Shown here: one piece after another, positions 56,201 to 64,000 of the stretch
Numbering within the stretch: the stretch's first letter is position 1
Layout of the letters: the number at the start of each line of letters is the position of its first letter
From: Hymenolepis diminuta
Taxonomy: Eukaryota > Platyhelminthes > Cestoda > Cyclophyllidea > Hymenolepididae
Direction: 5' to 3'
Length of the DNA: 64,000 nt
NCBI GenBank assembly: GCA_900708905.1
Contig: CAADRB010000041.1
Location: 1,188,209 to 1,252,208, forward strand
Made by a program: the position numbers and the translations under genes
Notes under the pieces: generated by a model
Told to the model about the DNA's origin: nothing
What the model saw: only the letters and a program-made list of their open reading frames with translations
The model's database searches: none

Positions 56201-59200
56201 ACTTAAACAGGCACTTTATGCACAAACCGTCGACGAATCAGATCGTGAGCACCTCGAAATTGTTCTAGAATATCTCCTAAGTCCTCGGCTGACGATCCGA
56301 AGTATCCTCACTCGGTATCCAGACTTGCTTGTCCAATTAACACGTCTCCTGTCGACGGGACATCTTGTCACGACCTCGACCGCCTCGTTGTCTCAGGGAA
56401 TCACCCCCCCTCTAATCAATTCTTCAGCTCCCCATCATAGAAGTTACTCAGCGTCTCCTGCTCAAGCCATGACTCCTCCAATACGTCGAGACTCCTCCGC
56501 TCATTACCAGCATCATCTTCGATGTAATACTCCCCCACTCCCACCTCCTCATCATTACACTCCACCTCAGGCTGTCATTGCCTCACAAACCTCTCAACAA
56601 CCCGCTTCCACAGCAGCTCTGATGATTATTTTTGCTACAGTGGGGGCCTGTGGAAACTACATCTGTGGGTCGCTCTTCAATATGGATAATACTTCTTCCA
56701 CATCTGCGTCTCAGAACGCTTCGGCGTCCGGCTTGGTGGAGGAGAAGGCGGAAGAGCACATGGATGCAGTGATATCGTCGCTGTTGGCAACGGGAGTCTG
56801 CGCTGCAGTGACCCAGGCCAAGATCGAGGAGTTGGAAAGGCTAACGGGTGGGAAAGATCGACTGCTAAATTGTGCTACTTCGAATTTGGGCAGATATGTG
56901 ATGGGTGAGACTACTGACTATGCTAATATTATACCCATGTCAGTGCAAACCGCCTACAATTTTAAACATTAGGAAAGCATAAGGTAAGAAATGGGAAGAG
57001 AGTAGAGAAGCAGTTATTGAAGTCAGAGCGTCAAGTGGTTTTGTTTCTGAAGACACTGAGTTGTCCACCTTCTCATATGAGCCACTTTTCTATATAAAGT
57101 TCTGACGTTCGAATTTCACGATTTAATTCCCAAGTCCAAAGGTGAGATTATGTCTATAATATTCAGGGCTTGTTTATTTCCGCTGTCAATCATATCATCT
57201 TGATATATTTATATCTTATTGCTGCCGAAACAGATGAGTTTTAATGCTAGTACTACACAATCGAAGAGGAAAGGGAGAGTAAGAAATAAGAGAGGCGTGT
57301 GTGCACGAAGTCGTGTGAATAGTTTAAATAAGGTACGCAGAGAGGGGTTGCCTGGTTTTGTGTCCTTTGCGAGTCACTCCGTGGAAATTTTGGTGAACAG
57401 ACTTATGAGTCATCGTATGTCCACTGCAAGTACAATCGTTTTGTTTTAGAGGGTCGCCTGCTAGTCCGAGAGGAGGGCAAGCGAGTCGCCTCCGAACGTC
57501 ATGCCTACCTCTTCACCAACTGCCTCCTTCTCTGCAAGCGCGTGGAGCGACGTGGCACAGGCCTAACCTCTTCTTCAATGGTCGTCAATGTGGCAGTGGG
57601 TGGTCAATCCACCCCTCTCCGCGTGAAACGTCGTATCTCCTTTGAAGGCGGTGGTGGTGGCGTGCATGTCATCGACGCGGCACCTTATCTGCCCAATCGG
57701 TTCTCGAGGCCAATTTCTGGAGAAACAGGAGAGCCAGAACAGCCTCTCATTATGGAATGTGCCTCTCTACCCATCTCTGCAGCCACTTCTGCATCGCTGT
57801 CGCGTGGAACTGTATCTGGTTAGTCGATATATATATATCATTCTGAATTTAATCAATTGTCTTTTAATCAATAAAGTGGTTTACGTAAAGTAGGAGTGAA
57901 ATCAGATTTTCTTTGGAGTTAGGAATCGGTAGAATTTAGCCATCATTACGTTTAGGAATAAATTAGTATTTCTATTATTGGCCGGCCAGGAGTTTAAGGG
58001 ATTGGCTCTTAATTTCCTTCCCATTAAACTATTAATGTGGCTCCAATTTTCCTACGACCATTAGCATCATGTTGCAATTAAGCGGAAATTAACTATGTCA
58101 GATTCATCAGTTATCAAGCCAATATGAAGTAAAAATATTGTTTACATTCATTGGGGTCTGCTATGCTTAATTCTTGCATGCTCGTATCATTCCGCTAGTT
58201 TCTTAGCTATTAAAAACAAAATTTACTAGTTGCAGATCGCACATTATACCACCTGGTAGCTCTGTAAATCCAAATTGGAAGTGACACAACCACGCTAATT
58301 TTTTGAATCGGTAAATTTGAGCGCTTTCCTACTATTCTCTGACAAATGTAAACTGGTTTGCGAAACATGGCTCTCTGAAAATACAAATGCAAACTTTCTG
58401 TCTTGAGAGCCAATATCTACAGCCCTCACCAATCTTTTATAGCTGAGTTTTAACTGAACGAAGCACCTCACAGTGGTCAAGACATGAAGGCCTTGTGAAC
58501 AAAGCTGCTCATAATAGCAAAAATCGTCAAGTTCGGAGTCAAAATCTCCAAATTTCACAATCCACTCCCCTATCCTCAGCAAATGTAGTATTGAAAGCTA
58601 TAATCCCTTGTCATCGTGTCCTCGATACGAACACTTAAATGATGCCCATAATGATTTTCTAAACGGTTGCTGTTATACATGAAGACTATAAATATATGGG
58701 AACAATTATTTCGAATAATTCAGCATGCCACAAATCGATTCAACATTACCTAAGGTGGGATTTATATCCTAAGCGATATCGATTGTATGGATTTATTTTA
58801 AATAGACTCAACGCGGCGTTTGCATTCAACCCTTGAAGAAGCCGAATTGTGTTCTTTCACTCTCGAGTTCTTCGACGCTGACCAACGACAGCTCAGTGGT
58901 GATGGTGGAAGTGCAGACAGTAGTTCCGCGAACATTGCTACTGTAGTGGGTTCCGCGCCATCTAATTCCTCGGATGTACCTCAGGGTGTCCTATTTCACT
59001 ACATTCACTTTGAGGCTCCAACGCCTGAGGAAAAGGCTGACTGGATGGCCTCTCTACTAAGCATTACAACTTCACGGTATGTAGGAGTCCACTTATATCA
59101 ATATGAGTAGTTTGAAGATCTATACTGATTGTATGCATTTTTTGCCTTTCAGGATTTATGAGCGGTATCTTCGAACACTGCCAAAACTAGAAATTCCTCT

Positions 59201-60307
59201 CCGACTCCCATCTCCTGATGAATACAAGTATTATTGTTTGCTGTCTTGATCTGTTCATGTGCACTCTATAAACCATTGTTGAGATTTCGTGTACCATTTT
59301 TTAGATTCGTCCAACCAGATACTCCCGACGTGATAGTCTTTGAACCCCCTTCCGGTAACCAGACATCAGCCAATACCGCTGCCAACCGTTTATTCCAGAC
59401 TTCTCTTACAAGTCGCGTTCGATCTGCCTCTGCTACAGCTTCAGTCGACGAACCGCCAGATTCTTTTGACGAACTGGGAGAGGAAGATGTCGATTTGGAC
59501 CTCTTTTCAACCTCTCCAACTGATGATGAATCCCTGGGAGGAGGTCAGGACAATCTCGATGACCTTACCGCCTCCCTCCCTCTACCCACCACGTCCTCTC
59601 GTATCCACTCCCCTCATCTGGGCTCTCAGAATCCTCCTCCCACTACTTCCCCTCCCACTGTTTCCTCTCCCCCTCTCTGCTCATCCTTTCATCGCCCACA
59701 GGTCCTCTATGCCAGTCTCTACAAACTCATTGAGCGTCTCACCTATCCGGCTTACTTTGATCCATTTGCTGTGAATGCTTTTCTCATGTACTACCGCCGA
59801 TACATCTCCCCAGTTAGTCTTCTCTCTCTCCTCGAAGAACGCTACAATGTGCCCTACCCGAATTTCACCCCAGATGAAAGGGAGAAGGCAGTGGAGGATA
59901 TGAAACGACGCTTCTGTTCAGCCTATAAGAGGCGCGTGCAGGAGAGGGTATTCGCATTTCTCCTCCAGTGGACTAGGACCTCGAGGTTCTATGCTCATGA
60001 TTTCGCTGAAAATCTTGAGTTGAGGGAGAGGTTAGCGAGATTTTTGGGAAAAGTACGAGTGAGGATACTACTGCCTGCAGTGCAAGCGATTGGGCACGCA
60101 TTGGCAAGAGGTGGGGGTATAAGTAATGTGGAGTCGACACTGATTTCTCCTCCTCCGATGATGATGAATGTAGCTGAGACTGAGAATGATAAGGAGCAGA
60201 CTCCGGCTCCTTTGAAACTCGTGGAAAGTGGAAATACGCATCGACACCATGTCAGTTTGACGCCTCCCCTCTCACCAAACTTCTGCTCAACTATTGATCT
60301 GTTGCAA
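41108..60307 (+). CDS. Sos: Son of sevenless, Ras guanine-nucleotide exchange factor (12 exons, 3' end outside window)
   Basis: The exons are 41108-41273, 44329-44627, 46776-46856, 46932-46994, 49907-49992, 52566-53112, 55919-56134, 56211-56904, 57450-57818, 58806-59076, 59153-59227 and 59305-60307. They total 3870 nt (1290 codons), with all phases consistent. The order is histone folds (about 20-200), DH (about 230-715), PH (about 718-930) and REM (about 956-1215), followed by SLTPPLSPNF..TIDLLQ, which precedes the RasGEF domain in Sos. The catalytic exons lie beyond 64 kb. Sos links receptor tyrosine kinases through Grb2 to Ras activation at the membrane. Human SOS1 reaches the end of REM near residue 740; here it is near 1215, because of long Ser/Pro-rich insertions. 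Confidence 0.92.
41274..44328 (+). other. Sos intron 1 (3055 nt) with assembly gap
   Basis: 16 Ns at 42455-42470 follow a CCTCCCCC run. No exon or matched repeat was recognised. Acceptor GCCTGATTCCAG. Confidence 0.6.
44329..44627 (+). CDS. Sos: Sos exon 2 (histone-fold region)
   Basis: It encodes LDERARGVLAQYLIELLSSL, QTIRDVDARLAEGQLCFPDK and SLDLPAEKIFSALK. These match the Sos N-terminal histone folds, with YVEELILQLLNML, DVEERV..SFP and LPVEKIHPLLK at the same spacing. The donor CTGAAG|GTGATC is phase 0; open reading continues into the intron but loses similarity. Confidence 0.88.
44985..45085 (-). repeat. tRNA-derived SINE head, copy 5 (reverse)
   Basis: On the minus strand: GGTGATATAGCGGTTAACGT and GCTCGTCTGCAGAGGGTACG, then GATTCGGTGCTCGTCAGTAT. 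The body is mostly lost. Confidence 0.6.
45358..45494 (+). repeat. Repeat P, copy 1
   Basis: About 135 bp, nearly identical to 51008-51142: TTATTTTCAATATAAAAGGG, AAGAAAACATGAAATAAAGT, GTTAATACCGTCGAG and AATTTGCATACTTTCATTTT. It is much less diverged than other repeats in the window. Confidence 0.75.
45490..45725 (+). repeat. Dispersed repeat E, copy 1
   Basis: TAGCATCTGAACACG, GGTTGAATAGGAGCGTA, TTGGAGTGTCAAAAATCTAG and GTCCGCGATATTATGAGCTT match in order with copies at 50.6, 51.85 and 56.96 kb. Confidence 0.55.
45905..46010 (+). repeat. tRNA-derived SINE, copy 6 (partial)
   Basis: CAACGTTGGTCAACATGTAC, ATCTGCGAAGTCAGAGGTCA and CTAGATCAATGCCCATCGGT correspond to the tRNA-like head with its box B. 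Confidence 0.55.
46776..46994 (+). CDS. Sos: Sos exons 3-4 (second histone fold)
   Basis: Exon 3 (46776-46856) encodes ETAGRFNHATCLYITAVTER and VISNFLK, equal in place to [20 protein letters not shown] of Sos. Exon 4 (46932-46994) encodes FVIDFEELAQFKRVISAGTI. The acceptors are TTTTCACAAAG and CACATCTTTAG, the donors CTGAAG|GTCAGA and ATCCAG|GTAGGT, with a 75-nt intron between them; all phase 0. Confidence 0.83.
46995..49906 (+). other. Sos intron 4 (2912 nt)
   Basis: Contains AT-rich short repeats near 47040-47100 and a GC-rich island at 48180-48460. No exon recognised; the minus-strand frame at 47253-47522 has no domain I know. Confidence 0.6.
48180..48460. promoter_or_regulatory. GC-rich island inside Sos intron 4
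   Basis: Contains CGCGGGCAGGGGGCCTGGAG, GTTGCGCGTTTGC and AGGCGGGGCTCG in an AT-rich intron. GGCGGGG resembles a GC box. A promoter for a shorter Sos isoform or an enhancer is possible; composition alone does not prove it. Confidence 0.3.
49907..49992 (+). CDS. Sos: Sos exon 5
   Basis: Acceptor GGCTTTTTTGCTGCAG, donor TACAATAA|GTGAGT (phase 2). It encodes TMFQVCRYKLEKKQHDAMTA then NDLPQDYNK, the link from histone folds to the DH domain. Confidence 0.85.
50605..50890 (+). repeat. Dispersed repeat E, copy 2
   Basis: GGTATAGCATCTGGACACGC, AGAAGGTTGAACAGGATTAT, AAGTTGTCCACTTTCTCATA and CAAGTTCGCGATATTCAGAA, in the family order. Confidence 0.6.
51008..51142 (+). repeat. Repeat P, copy 2
   Basis: Nearly identical to 45358-45494 over about 135 bp, same orientation, 5.65 kb apart. 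No coding content. Confidence 0.75.
51850..52080 (+). repeat. Dispersed repeat E, copy 3
   Basis: GTTGAATCTGGAGTGTCAAG, GAGTTATCTCCATTCTCATA, AGGAGTATTAATTACTTT and TTCACGATATTCGTAGCTTT, in the family order. Confidence 0.55.
52566..53112 (+). CDS. Sos: Sos exon 6 (DH domain, first part)
   Basis: Acceptor TCTTATTCAG, donor ATTAAG|GTATAC. It encodes VKELVTFVSTSLEQMNLILR then IFREPIL, aligning with the Sos DH block that has YIRELNLIIKVFREPF. Then follow FRVAVDLYNNFRLLLDYLES, an acidic and Pro-rich spacer (TPGSPPPPTTSSNEE), and RLLIECAEDFSNASCMDTPE..WRLAEHP. The DH domain should bind a Rho-type GTPase and shield the Ras site. Confidence 0.92.
53235..53630 (+). repeat. Dispersed repeat D, copy 3
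   Basis: ATCGGTGAACAGAAAGTTCA, GAAGGGATCGAGAAGATGCT, TTTGGATTCGAGTTGTACAA, GTCTACGATTTTCAGTGCTT and AGCAGAGCTCCTTAAGC, in family order. Confidence 0.68.
54175..54440 (+). repeat. Dispersed repeat F, copy 2
   Basis: ACGTACAAAAGACTCAGAAG, TTAGATAGGCAAACTATG, TTCAAGTCACTGTATCTCAA, GTTCGACACTGAGAGTCCGG and ATACCACAA match copies 3 and 4 closely. Confidence 0.65.
55140..55375 (+). repeat. Dispersed repeat F, copy 3
   Basis: GTGCGTACAAAAGATCCAGA, TTTATATTGTATCACTTACA, GATTAGATAGGCAAACTAGC, CTCAAGTCGCCGTGACTCAA and GTTTATCGTGTGATCCGACC, in family order; same strand as copy 2, less than 1 kb away. Confidence 0.65.
55919..56134 (+). CDS. Sos: Sos exon 7 (DH domain, middle)
   Basis: Acceptor TTTTCATCTTATAG, donor GCGAAT|GTACGT; 216 nt, phase 0. 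It encodes VVNCFRYLLPRLLLLPIFQF then FQFYRLAN, matching the DH helix [20 protein letters not shown] of Sos. The N-terminal half has a Cys-rich stretch YCLHSLYCPSCRAW with no clear counterpart. Confidence 0.9.
56211..56904 (+). CDS. Sos: Sos exon 8 (end of DH with Pro/Ser-rich insertion)
   Basis: Acceptor TTACTTAAACAG after a 76-nt intron; donor GTGATGG|GTGAGA (phase 1). DESDREHLEIVLEYLLSP matches the next DH helix. A long Pro/His/Ser-rich insertion follows (about residues 535-650; repeated TPP motifs such as NTPPLPPPHHYTPPQ), then VTQAKIEELERLTGG and LGRYVM. Spliced to exon 9 the last residues become VMEG, exactly the MEG that opens the Sos PH domain, which fixes the donor. Confidence 0.9.
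56965..57180 (+). repeat. Dispersed repeat E, copy 4 (inside Sos intron 8)
   Basis: TTATTGAAGTCAGAGCGTCA, TGAGTTGTCCACCTTCTCAT and GTTCGAATTTCACGATTTAA align with copies 2 and 3. Confidence 0.55.
57450..57818 (+). CDS. Sos: Sos exon 9 (PH domain, first half)
   Basis: Acceptor CGTTTTGTTTTAG, donor GTATCTG|GTTAGT (phase 1). GRLLVREEGKRVASERHAYL then FTNCLLLCKR is the beta-strand start of the Sos PH domain ([20 protein letters not shown]). Gly/Ser-rich loops (SSSMVVNVAVGG, EGGGGGVHV) enlarge it. The PH domain binds phosphoinositides at the membrane. Confidence 0.92.
57819..58805 (+). other. Sos intron 9 (987 nt)
   Basis: No repeat or exon recognised. Acceptor TTATTTTAAATAG. Confidence 0.6.
58806..59227 (+). 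CDS. Sos: Sos exons 10-11 (PH second half and PH-REM helix)
   Basis: Exon 10 (58806-59076) encodes ELCSFTLEFFDAD, a Ser-rich loop, and PTPEEKADWMASLLSI, the PH C-terminal helix with its invariant Trp (EEKNNWMAALISL in Sos). Exon 11 (59153-59227) encodes RIYERYLRTLPKLEIPLRLP then SPDEYK, matching MRLPSADVYRF. Donors TCACG|GTATGT and TACAA|GTATTA; the intron between them is 76 nt. Confidence 0.9.
59305..60307 (+). CDS. Sos: Sos exon 12 (REM domain)
   Basis: Acceptor TACCATTTTTTAG after a 77-nt intron; donor TTGCAA|GTAAGA (phase 0). FVQPDTPDVIVFE matches FAEPDSEENIIFEE of Sos. An acidic and Pro/Ser-rich insertion of about 115 residues (975-1090) comes next. Then YKLIERLTYPAYFDPFAVNA, FLMYYRRYISPVSLLSLLEE and RVQERVFAFLLQWTR form the REM (RasGEF_N) domain. 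The end has TPPLSPNF and IDLLQ just before where IEIARQLT of the RasGEF domain should begin. Confidence 0.94.
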
Positions 60308-61094
60308 GTAAGAATCTTCTTTAATTTAGTTCAGTTATCAATCATTCAACAATCTAATAAGGAAACGATCGTAGATGAATATCGGTTAAAATTTGTTTTA
60401 TTTATGAGAATTTGACGAACTTTTTAGAAGAATTTATGCATTCTCAGAAATATTTATGAACTATTCACTGTCTGAATATGATTTTTTGGAACATATTCTA
60501 ATATGCATTTTTTGCCTGATGGTTCTCATGCCAGTGGGAGGAGAGTGCTCTATCATTATTAATTTTGAGAAAAGGGAATGTCATCGAAGCCTCTCCTGAT
60601 GAGAAGCTAATATCAGATATTAACTTATGGTTAGTCTAACCATTAGACATTCAAAGATGGTTTTCAATCTCATGAGCCTTCAATTTTGCAGATGTACGTG
60701 CTATCGCTACCCCACCAGAGTTCGTTTGTTTTCTGATTACTTATAATTCCCACTATGTTCATTCTGTGGGCCTCTTTTTTAAGTGTAGTGAAGAGTGCTT
60801 AAACTAATATAATTGAAACATAAATGAAAGCCTCCTAATTATCTTTCTACACTCAAAGCTGCTCTGTCGAGTACACAATTAGGAGAAAATAGTCCTCAAT
60901 ATGAGAAATGGTTTCGTGAGCATTATTTTCAGAATCAAATATTACAAGCCAAAGCTACAAAAGTGGTGAGGCTAAAACATGAGGGTATACCAAATTGCTT
61001 GAAACCCAATTGTCGAACTCCACAGGCGACCTTCAATAAACCAAAGTATGTCCAAATCGTATCCTTTATGCAATCTATGTATAAATGAAGTCGC

Positions 61095-61345
61095 ATCAGT
61101 TAGCAAAAGTGGAAAGATGTCTCTAACTATTTTTGGGGACCTCAGAAGAAACCAGAGAGAACATGTCTTATCTCGATCCCATCTTATTATAATTGTGTCA
61201 ATCAAAACAACAATCAGTACAAACAATACAGACATTTAACGGTAGAAAGAGGTAAATCTTACTCAAATCGTCGTGTATCAAAGACAGTTTATCGTGTGGT
61301 CTAATGCTAAGGGCCCTGATACCACAAAAACCTAATACTAAGAAC
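61095..61345 (+). repeat. Dispersed repeat F, copy 4
   Basis: CTCAGAAGAAACCAGAGAGA, ACTCAAATCGTCGTGTATCA, AGTTTATCGTGTGGTCTAAT and CTGATACCACAAAAACC, in family order. Confidence 0.58.
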
Positions 61346-61649
61346 AGGCTAGTTTATATTAAAGGGTGGGTTTGGTTTGTTTCCATATTTGTCAGTAAAC
61401 ACTAAAAGTTTTCCCTATTTAACTAATTACCTTCGGTGCTTAAATGAAACTGATCTATTTAATCCTCAATTTTATGATACTGGCATACGTTGTTTGCCAC
61501 GTTTGTTTATACGTTTTTCAGGCCAGTTTGTGCATATTGTGCAGGGATTTAAACGATCAACTACACTGTTTCTAAAGCTGACTTACAGAAAGATGTTTAA
61601 ATTGAGATCATTCAATCAGAAAATTTTCTTCAACCTCCTCTTTTATTCC

Positions 61650-61930
61650 TTATATAAAGGGAAGGCGATAGGAAGGATGTTGAGAATAAAGTCATCGTAT
61701 CGGAGAGTTATACTTCATTTGCTTTTGAATACGGGTTGTAGTTCATTATTCGTCTCCTGGATTACTGAGCACATTCTTGTCCACGATACCCAGTGCTTAT
61801 TGATCAGTTGTTTAATTGGGATTGTCAGTCTTACCACTTCAATTCTTCCAACGATTAACCAAGCCAAATGACGTTCAATGATATTGAGCAGCTTACGCGA
61901 TCTTAACACAGCAGAGCTGAACTAGACAAA
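61650..61930 (+). repeat. Dispersed repeat D, copy 4
   Basis: GGGAAGGCGATAGGAAGGATG, GAATACGGGTTGTAGTTCAT, CTTGTCCACGATACCCAGTG, CTTATTGATCAGTTG and CACAGCAGAGCTGAACTAG, in family order. A 164-aa open frame spans it but is not shared by the other copies. Confidence 0.65.
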
Positions 61931-62951
61931 AGAAAAATTTTCATCATTGTCATGAACGGTTTTTAATTACACCTAAACTGAGATTTCAGATGATTTCGAT
62001 GATTCTGTTTAACTCGTATTTTCGATGATTTTTCATTAAACGGACTTATAGTTGTATTTGAAAACACAGGTCTACAGAGTAACCCTCGAATGAGAATTTC
62101 TCAATAACTGAGGTACTTTTTATTAGTTTGATTTCTCAATAGTCTTGTTGTTATCAAGGGATTAGTGTTTTATTAAAATTAAACCAAAAGTAGATGTGTT
62201 AATTTCGTTGTACGCTGTATTCGAGACGTCAAATTTTGTGTGTGCTGCGTCTCATGAATAAAGAGAAAGCACATGACGATGACAAGTGCGAAGCGAAGAT
62301 TGGTAATGCTTAAAATAGAACCGTAGTGCATGCATCTGTTGTTTACAAGACGCCGCACTGCTGTGACTCCTGTTTAACACGATGGCACACACGATGGAGA
62401 GATTAGTGTGTTAACATGAATGTGACGAGTGATTAAATCTAGACCACCGCTTGATAATTCCTTATGACAGCTATCGAAGACGACTCTTTACTGAATCTAC
62501 TTTATCGAAACATTGTTTTAAAATTACGACCTTCACATCTTAAGATATTTTAGAGGGCTATATCCTGTTGGAGCTTAGTTTTGAAGGCGATTGATTAACT
62601 GTTTCAACAGGTCTCGATTTTCAGGAGTGAAGATTGCCATTTGTTTACATCTTCATAATCCTGCATTTCGCATATCAGTTCCAGTTCGTCTGATAGCTGA
62701 ATCTACCAAATTTTAAAGATAGGGTGGTGGTACCACTCTCATAACTAAAGTTATAGAGGCGGTAGTTGACACAAGCCGTGATCTTTTTGATAACTATATT
62801 TATCAATATGTATTTATTTAAGCATACATAAAAAGTGCTTTAGAAATCCAGATATGAGCATTATTTCAAATGTAATGGGTTTAGGATCCGGTTTGCTTTA
62901 CAAAGATACTCAAGCCCACTCTAATTTGAAGCCTTCTTTAATTCTTGTCCT

Positions 62952-62974
62952 AGAGAGAGAGAGAGAGAGAGAGA
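62952..62974. repeat. AG dinucleotide microsatellite
   Basis: An uninterrupted AG run of about 11 units. Confidence 0.9.
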
Positions 62975-63554
62975 CCGAATGATAAAGTGACCTCCAATTT
63001 GATTGAAGGGGCACTTGATCAATTAGTCTTAATAAGTTAGAACCACTAAATCTCTATGATTAACCTATTATTAATATACTCTGATAGAAAGTTTTGATAT
63101 TTAAAAGGGACAAAATCTTGAGCGACTTCGGTCGCGAAAATATGTATTCCTGCTATATTCTTTAGTCAATTTTATCCATAAATTTGTATACATTTTCCTC
63201 AATACTTGAAACTTTGAACCTTCAAAGCCGTTCATTTGCTGATTCCTTACCGGTTCTTAACTCACCACTTGTGGACTAGCGGATTTTTTCATCTTGTGAT
63301 TTCTTATTTCTCTCTTCTGGACAACCTTTCTAAAGTACTAAAGATTTGTTTATCATTTGATTCAAAGGATATGTTTTGTTAAGTTTATTATAATTGATTA
63401 ACGACTTGTATATCCGCTGTCACGCTTGATATTATGGATTCGAGGAACATTATATTAATTGAAATAACCAACCAGCACTGGTTAATACTGACCGATGGAA
63501 AGATAGGCGAATGCAAATTTCCCACGATGAGCGTTGAAAAACGCTATCATTCAT

Positions 63555-63780
63555 TGTGTGTCGGTGGTACAGCGGTTAACTTGTCAAGTGAGCGGAATAG
63601 CCAATCTCACTGGTTAAATCTGACTACTAGAGATGCTGGCAGAAAGCAAGTTTCTCACCACAGGGAGGCTCTATGACATTACTCCTTTCCACATGATGAG
63701 CGTTGGAAAAATGGACTTCGGAGTTATTATTTATTCACTGAGCTTGGGACTATCAAAACGTCCCAGATATTAAAGGTAAG
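63555..63780 (+). repeat. tRNA-derived SINE, copy 7
   Basis: GGTGGTACAGCGGTTAACTTG (box A-like), CCAATCTCACTGGTTAAATC, GTTTCTCACCACAGGGAGGC and GAGCGTTGGAAAAATGGACT. The body matches the 34.8 kb copy; the box B part is shortened. Confidence 0.65.
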
Positions 63781-64000
63781 CAATGAAAGCTATGTTTATA
63801 TGGACAATGTGTGTTTTCCAGAACTTGCTAAAATTAGAAACAGAAATGGCAGTGCGATGGTTTAACTCGCATCCATCCCACTTTTTCACGCACAACTGAA
63901 CTGAGGGATTCACTCTCCCCAAGTGGGCGGATCGGTGTTATTCACACATACAAAAATCAAAAATAGAAATCGCAGATTCATTGTGCTTGAAATAGCAGCA

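Larger units (their letters stand above)
60308..64000 (+). other. Sos intron 12, running off the window
   Basis: I searched for the first RasGEF catalytic block (IEIARQLT-like) and did not find it, so this is read as a single intron of more than 3.6 kb. It holds repeat F copy 4, repeat D copy 4, an AG microsatellite and a SINE copy. Confidence 0.6.

Noticed and set aside
56211..56869. Alternative Sos exon 8 donor at ACGG|GTGGGA
   Set aside because: Also phase 1, but the GATGG|GTGAGA donor is stronger and yields the VMEG junction expected for Sos.
59340..59774. 144-residue Leu/Pro-rich ORF on plus strand
   Set aside because: Shifted-frame shadow of the Sos REM exon, a product of its Ser/Pro-rich codons.
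61377..61871. 164-residue open frame on the plus strand
   Set aside because: It runs through repeat D copy 4, is not open in the other copies, and has no recognisable domain.
1..64000. CRISPR arrays, bacterial operons, phage or plasmid genes, rRNA
   Set aside because: None seen; the sequence is an intron-rich animal nuclear region.

Overview
The window is nuclear DNA of an animal, most probably a parasitic flatworm (tapeworm or fluke; I cannot decide which). It is AT-rich, with intron-split genes, GT..AG introns from 30 nt to 7.4 kb, many old dispersed repeats and a dead non-LTR retrotransposon. There is no prokaryotic operon structure. The flatworm assignment rests on intron sizes (30-31 nt introns at a gene's 5' end, a second class at 75-77 nt), on strong acceptor-like sites just upstream of start codons (flatworms trans-splice a leader), and on the strong divergence of otherwise recognisable genes. 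It is an inference.

Layout. 1-6.9 kb has no gene: a broken reverse-transcriptase fragment (1-610, minus), a tandem array of diverged ~0.6-0.75 kb units (about 2.5-5.0 kb) and dispersed repeats. 6.9-20.4 kb on the minus strand is one multi-zinc-finger gene (4 coding exons, 1480 aa, 7.4 kb central intron). 20.4-20.9 kb is a ~0.5 kb AT-rich divergent promoter region. 20.9-39.2 kb on the plus strand is a RalGDS-type guanine-nucleotide exchange factor (13 coding exons, 907 aa). 39.2-41.1 kb is intergenic. From 41.1 kb to beyond the end of the window runs Son of sevenless (Sos): 12 coding exons giving 1290 aa, from the histone folds through DH, PH and REM; its catalytic RasGEF domain lies past 64 kb. 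All three models were assembled by reading splice sites; every junction keeps frame.

Function. Sos activates Ras downstream of receptor tyrosine kinases, and RalGDS-family proteins activate Ral, normally as Ras effectors. Two REM-plus-CDC25 exchange factors of the same signalling axis therefore lie head to tail. The Ral GEF is unusual: a ~205-residue low-complexity insertion splits its catalytic domain, and the C-terminal Ras-association domain is absent. Sos also carries long disordered insertions in the DH and REM regions. The zinc-finger protein carries three copies, plus a degenerate fourth, of a ~110-residue module (LPYS helix, KM-IY segment, C2H2 finger with a DxRKHIMGxH-like helix, LLSDD tail) that I do not recognise. 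This is the best candidate in the window for something undescribed.

The rest is introns and repeats: a tRNA-derived SINE (about eight copies), at least four other dispersed families, and several GC/CpG-rich islands inside large introns that could be alternative promoters or enhancers.
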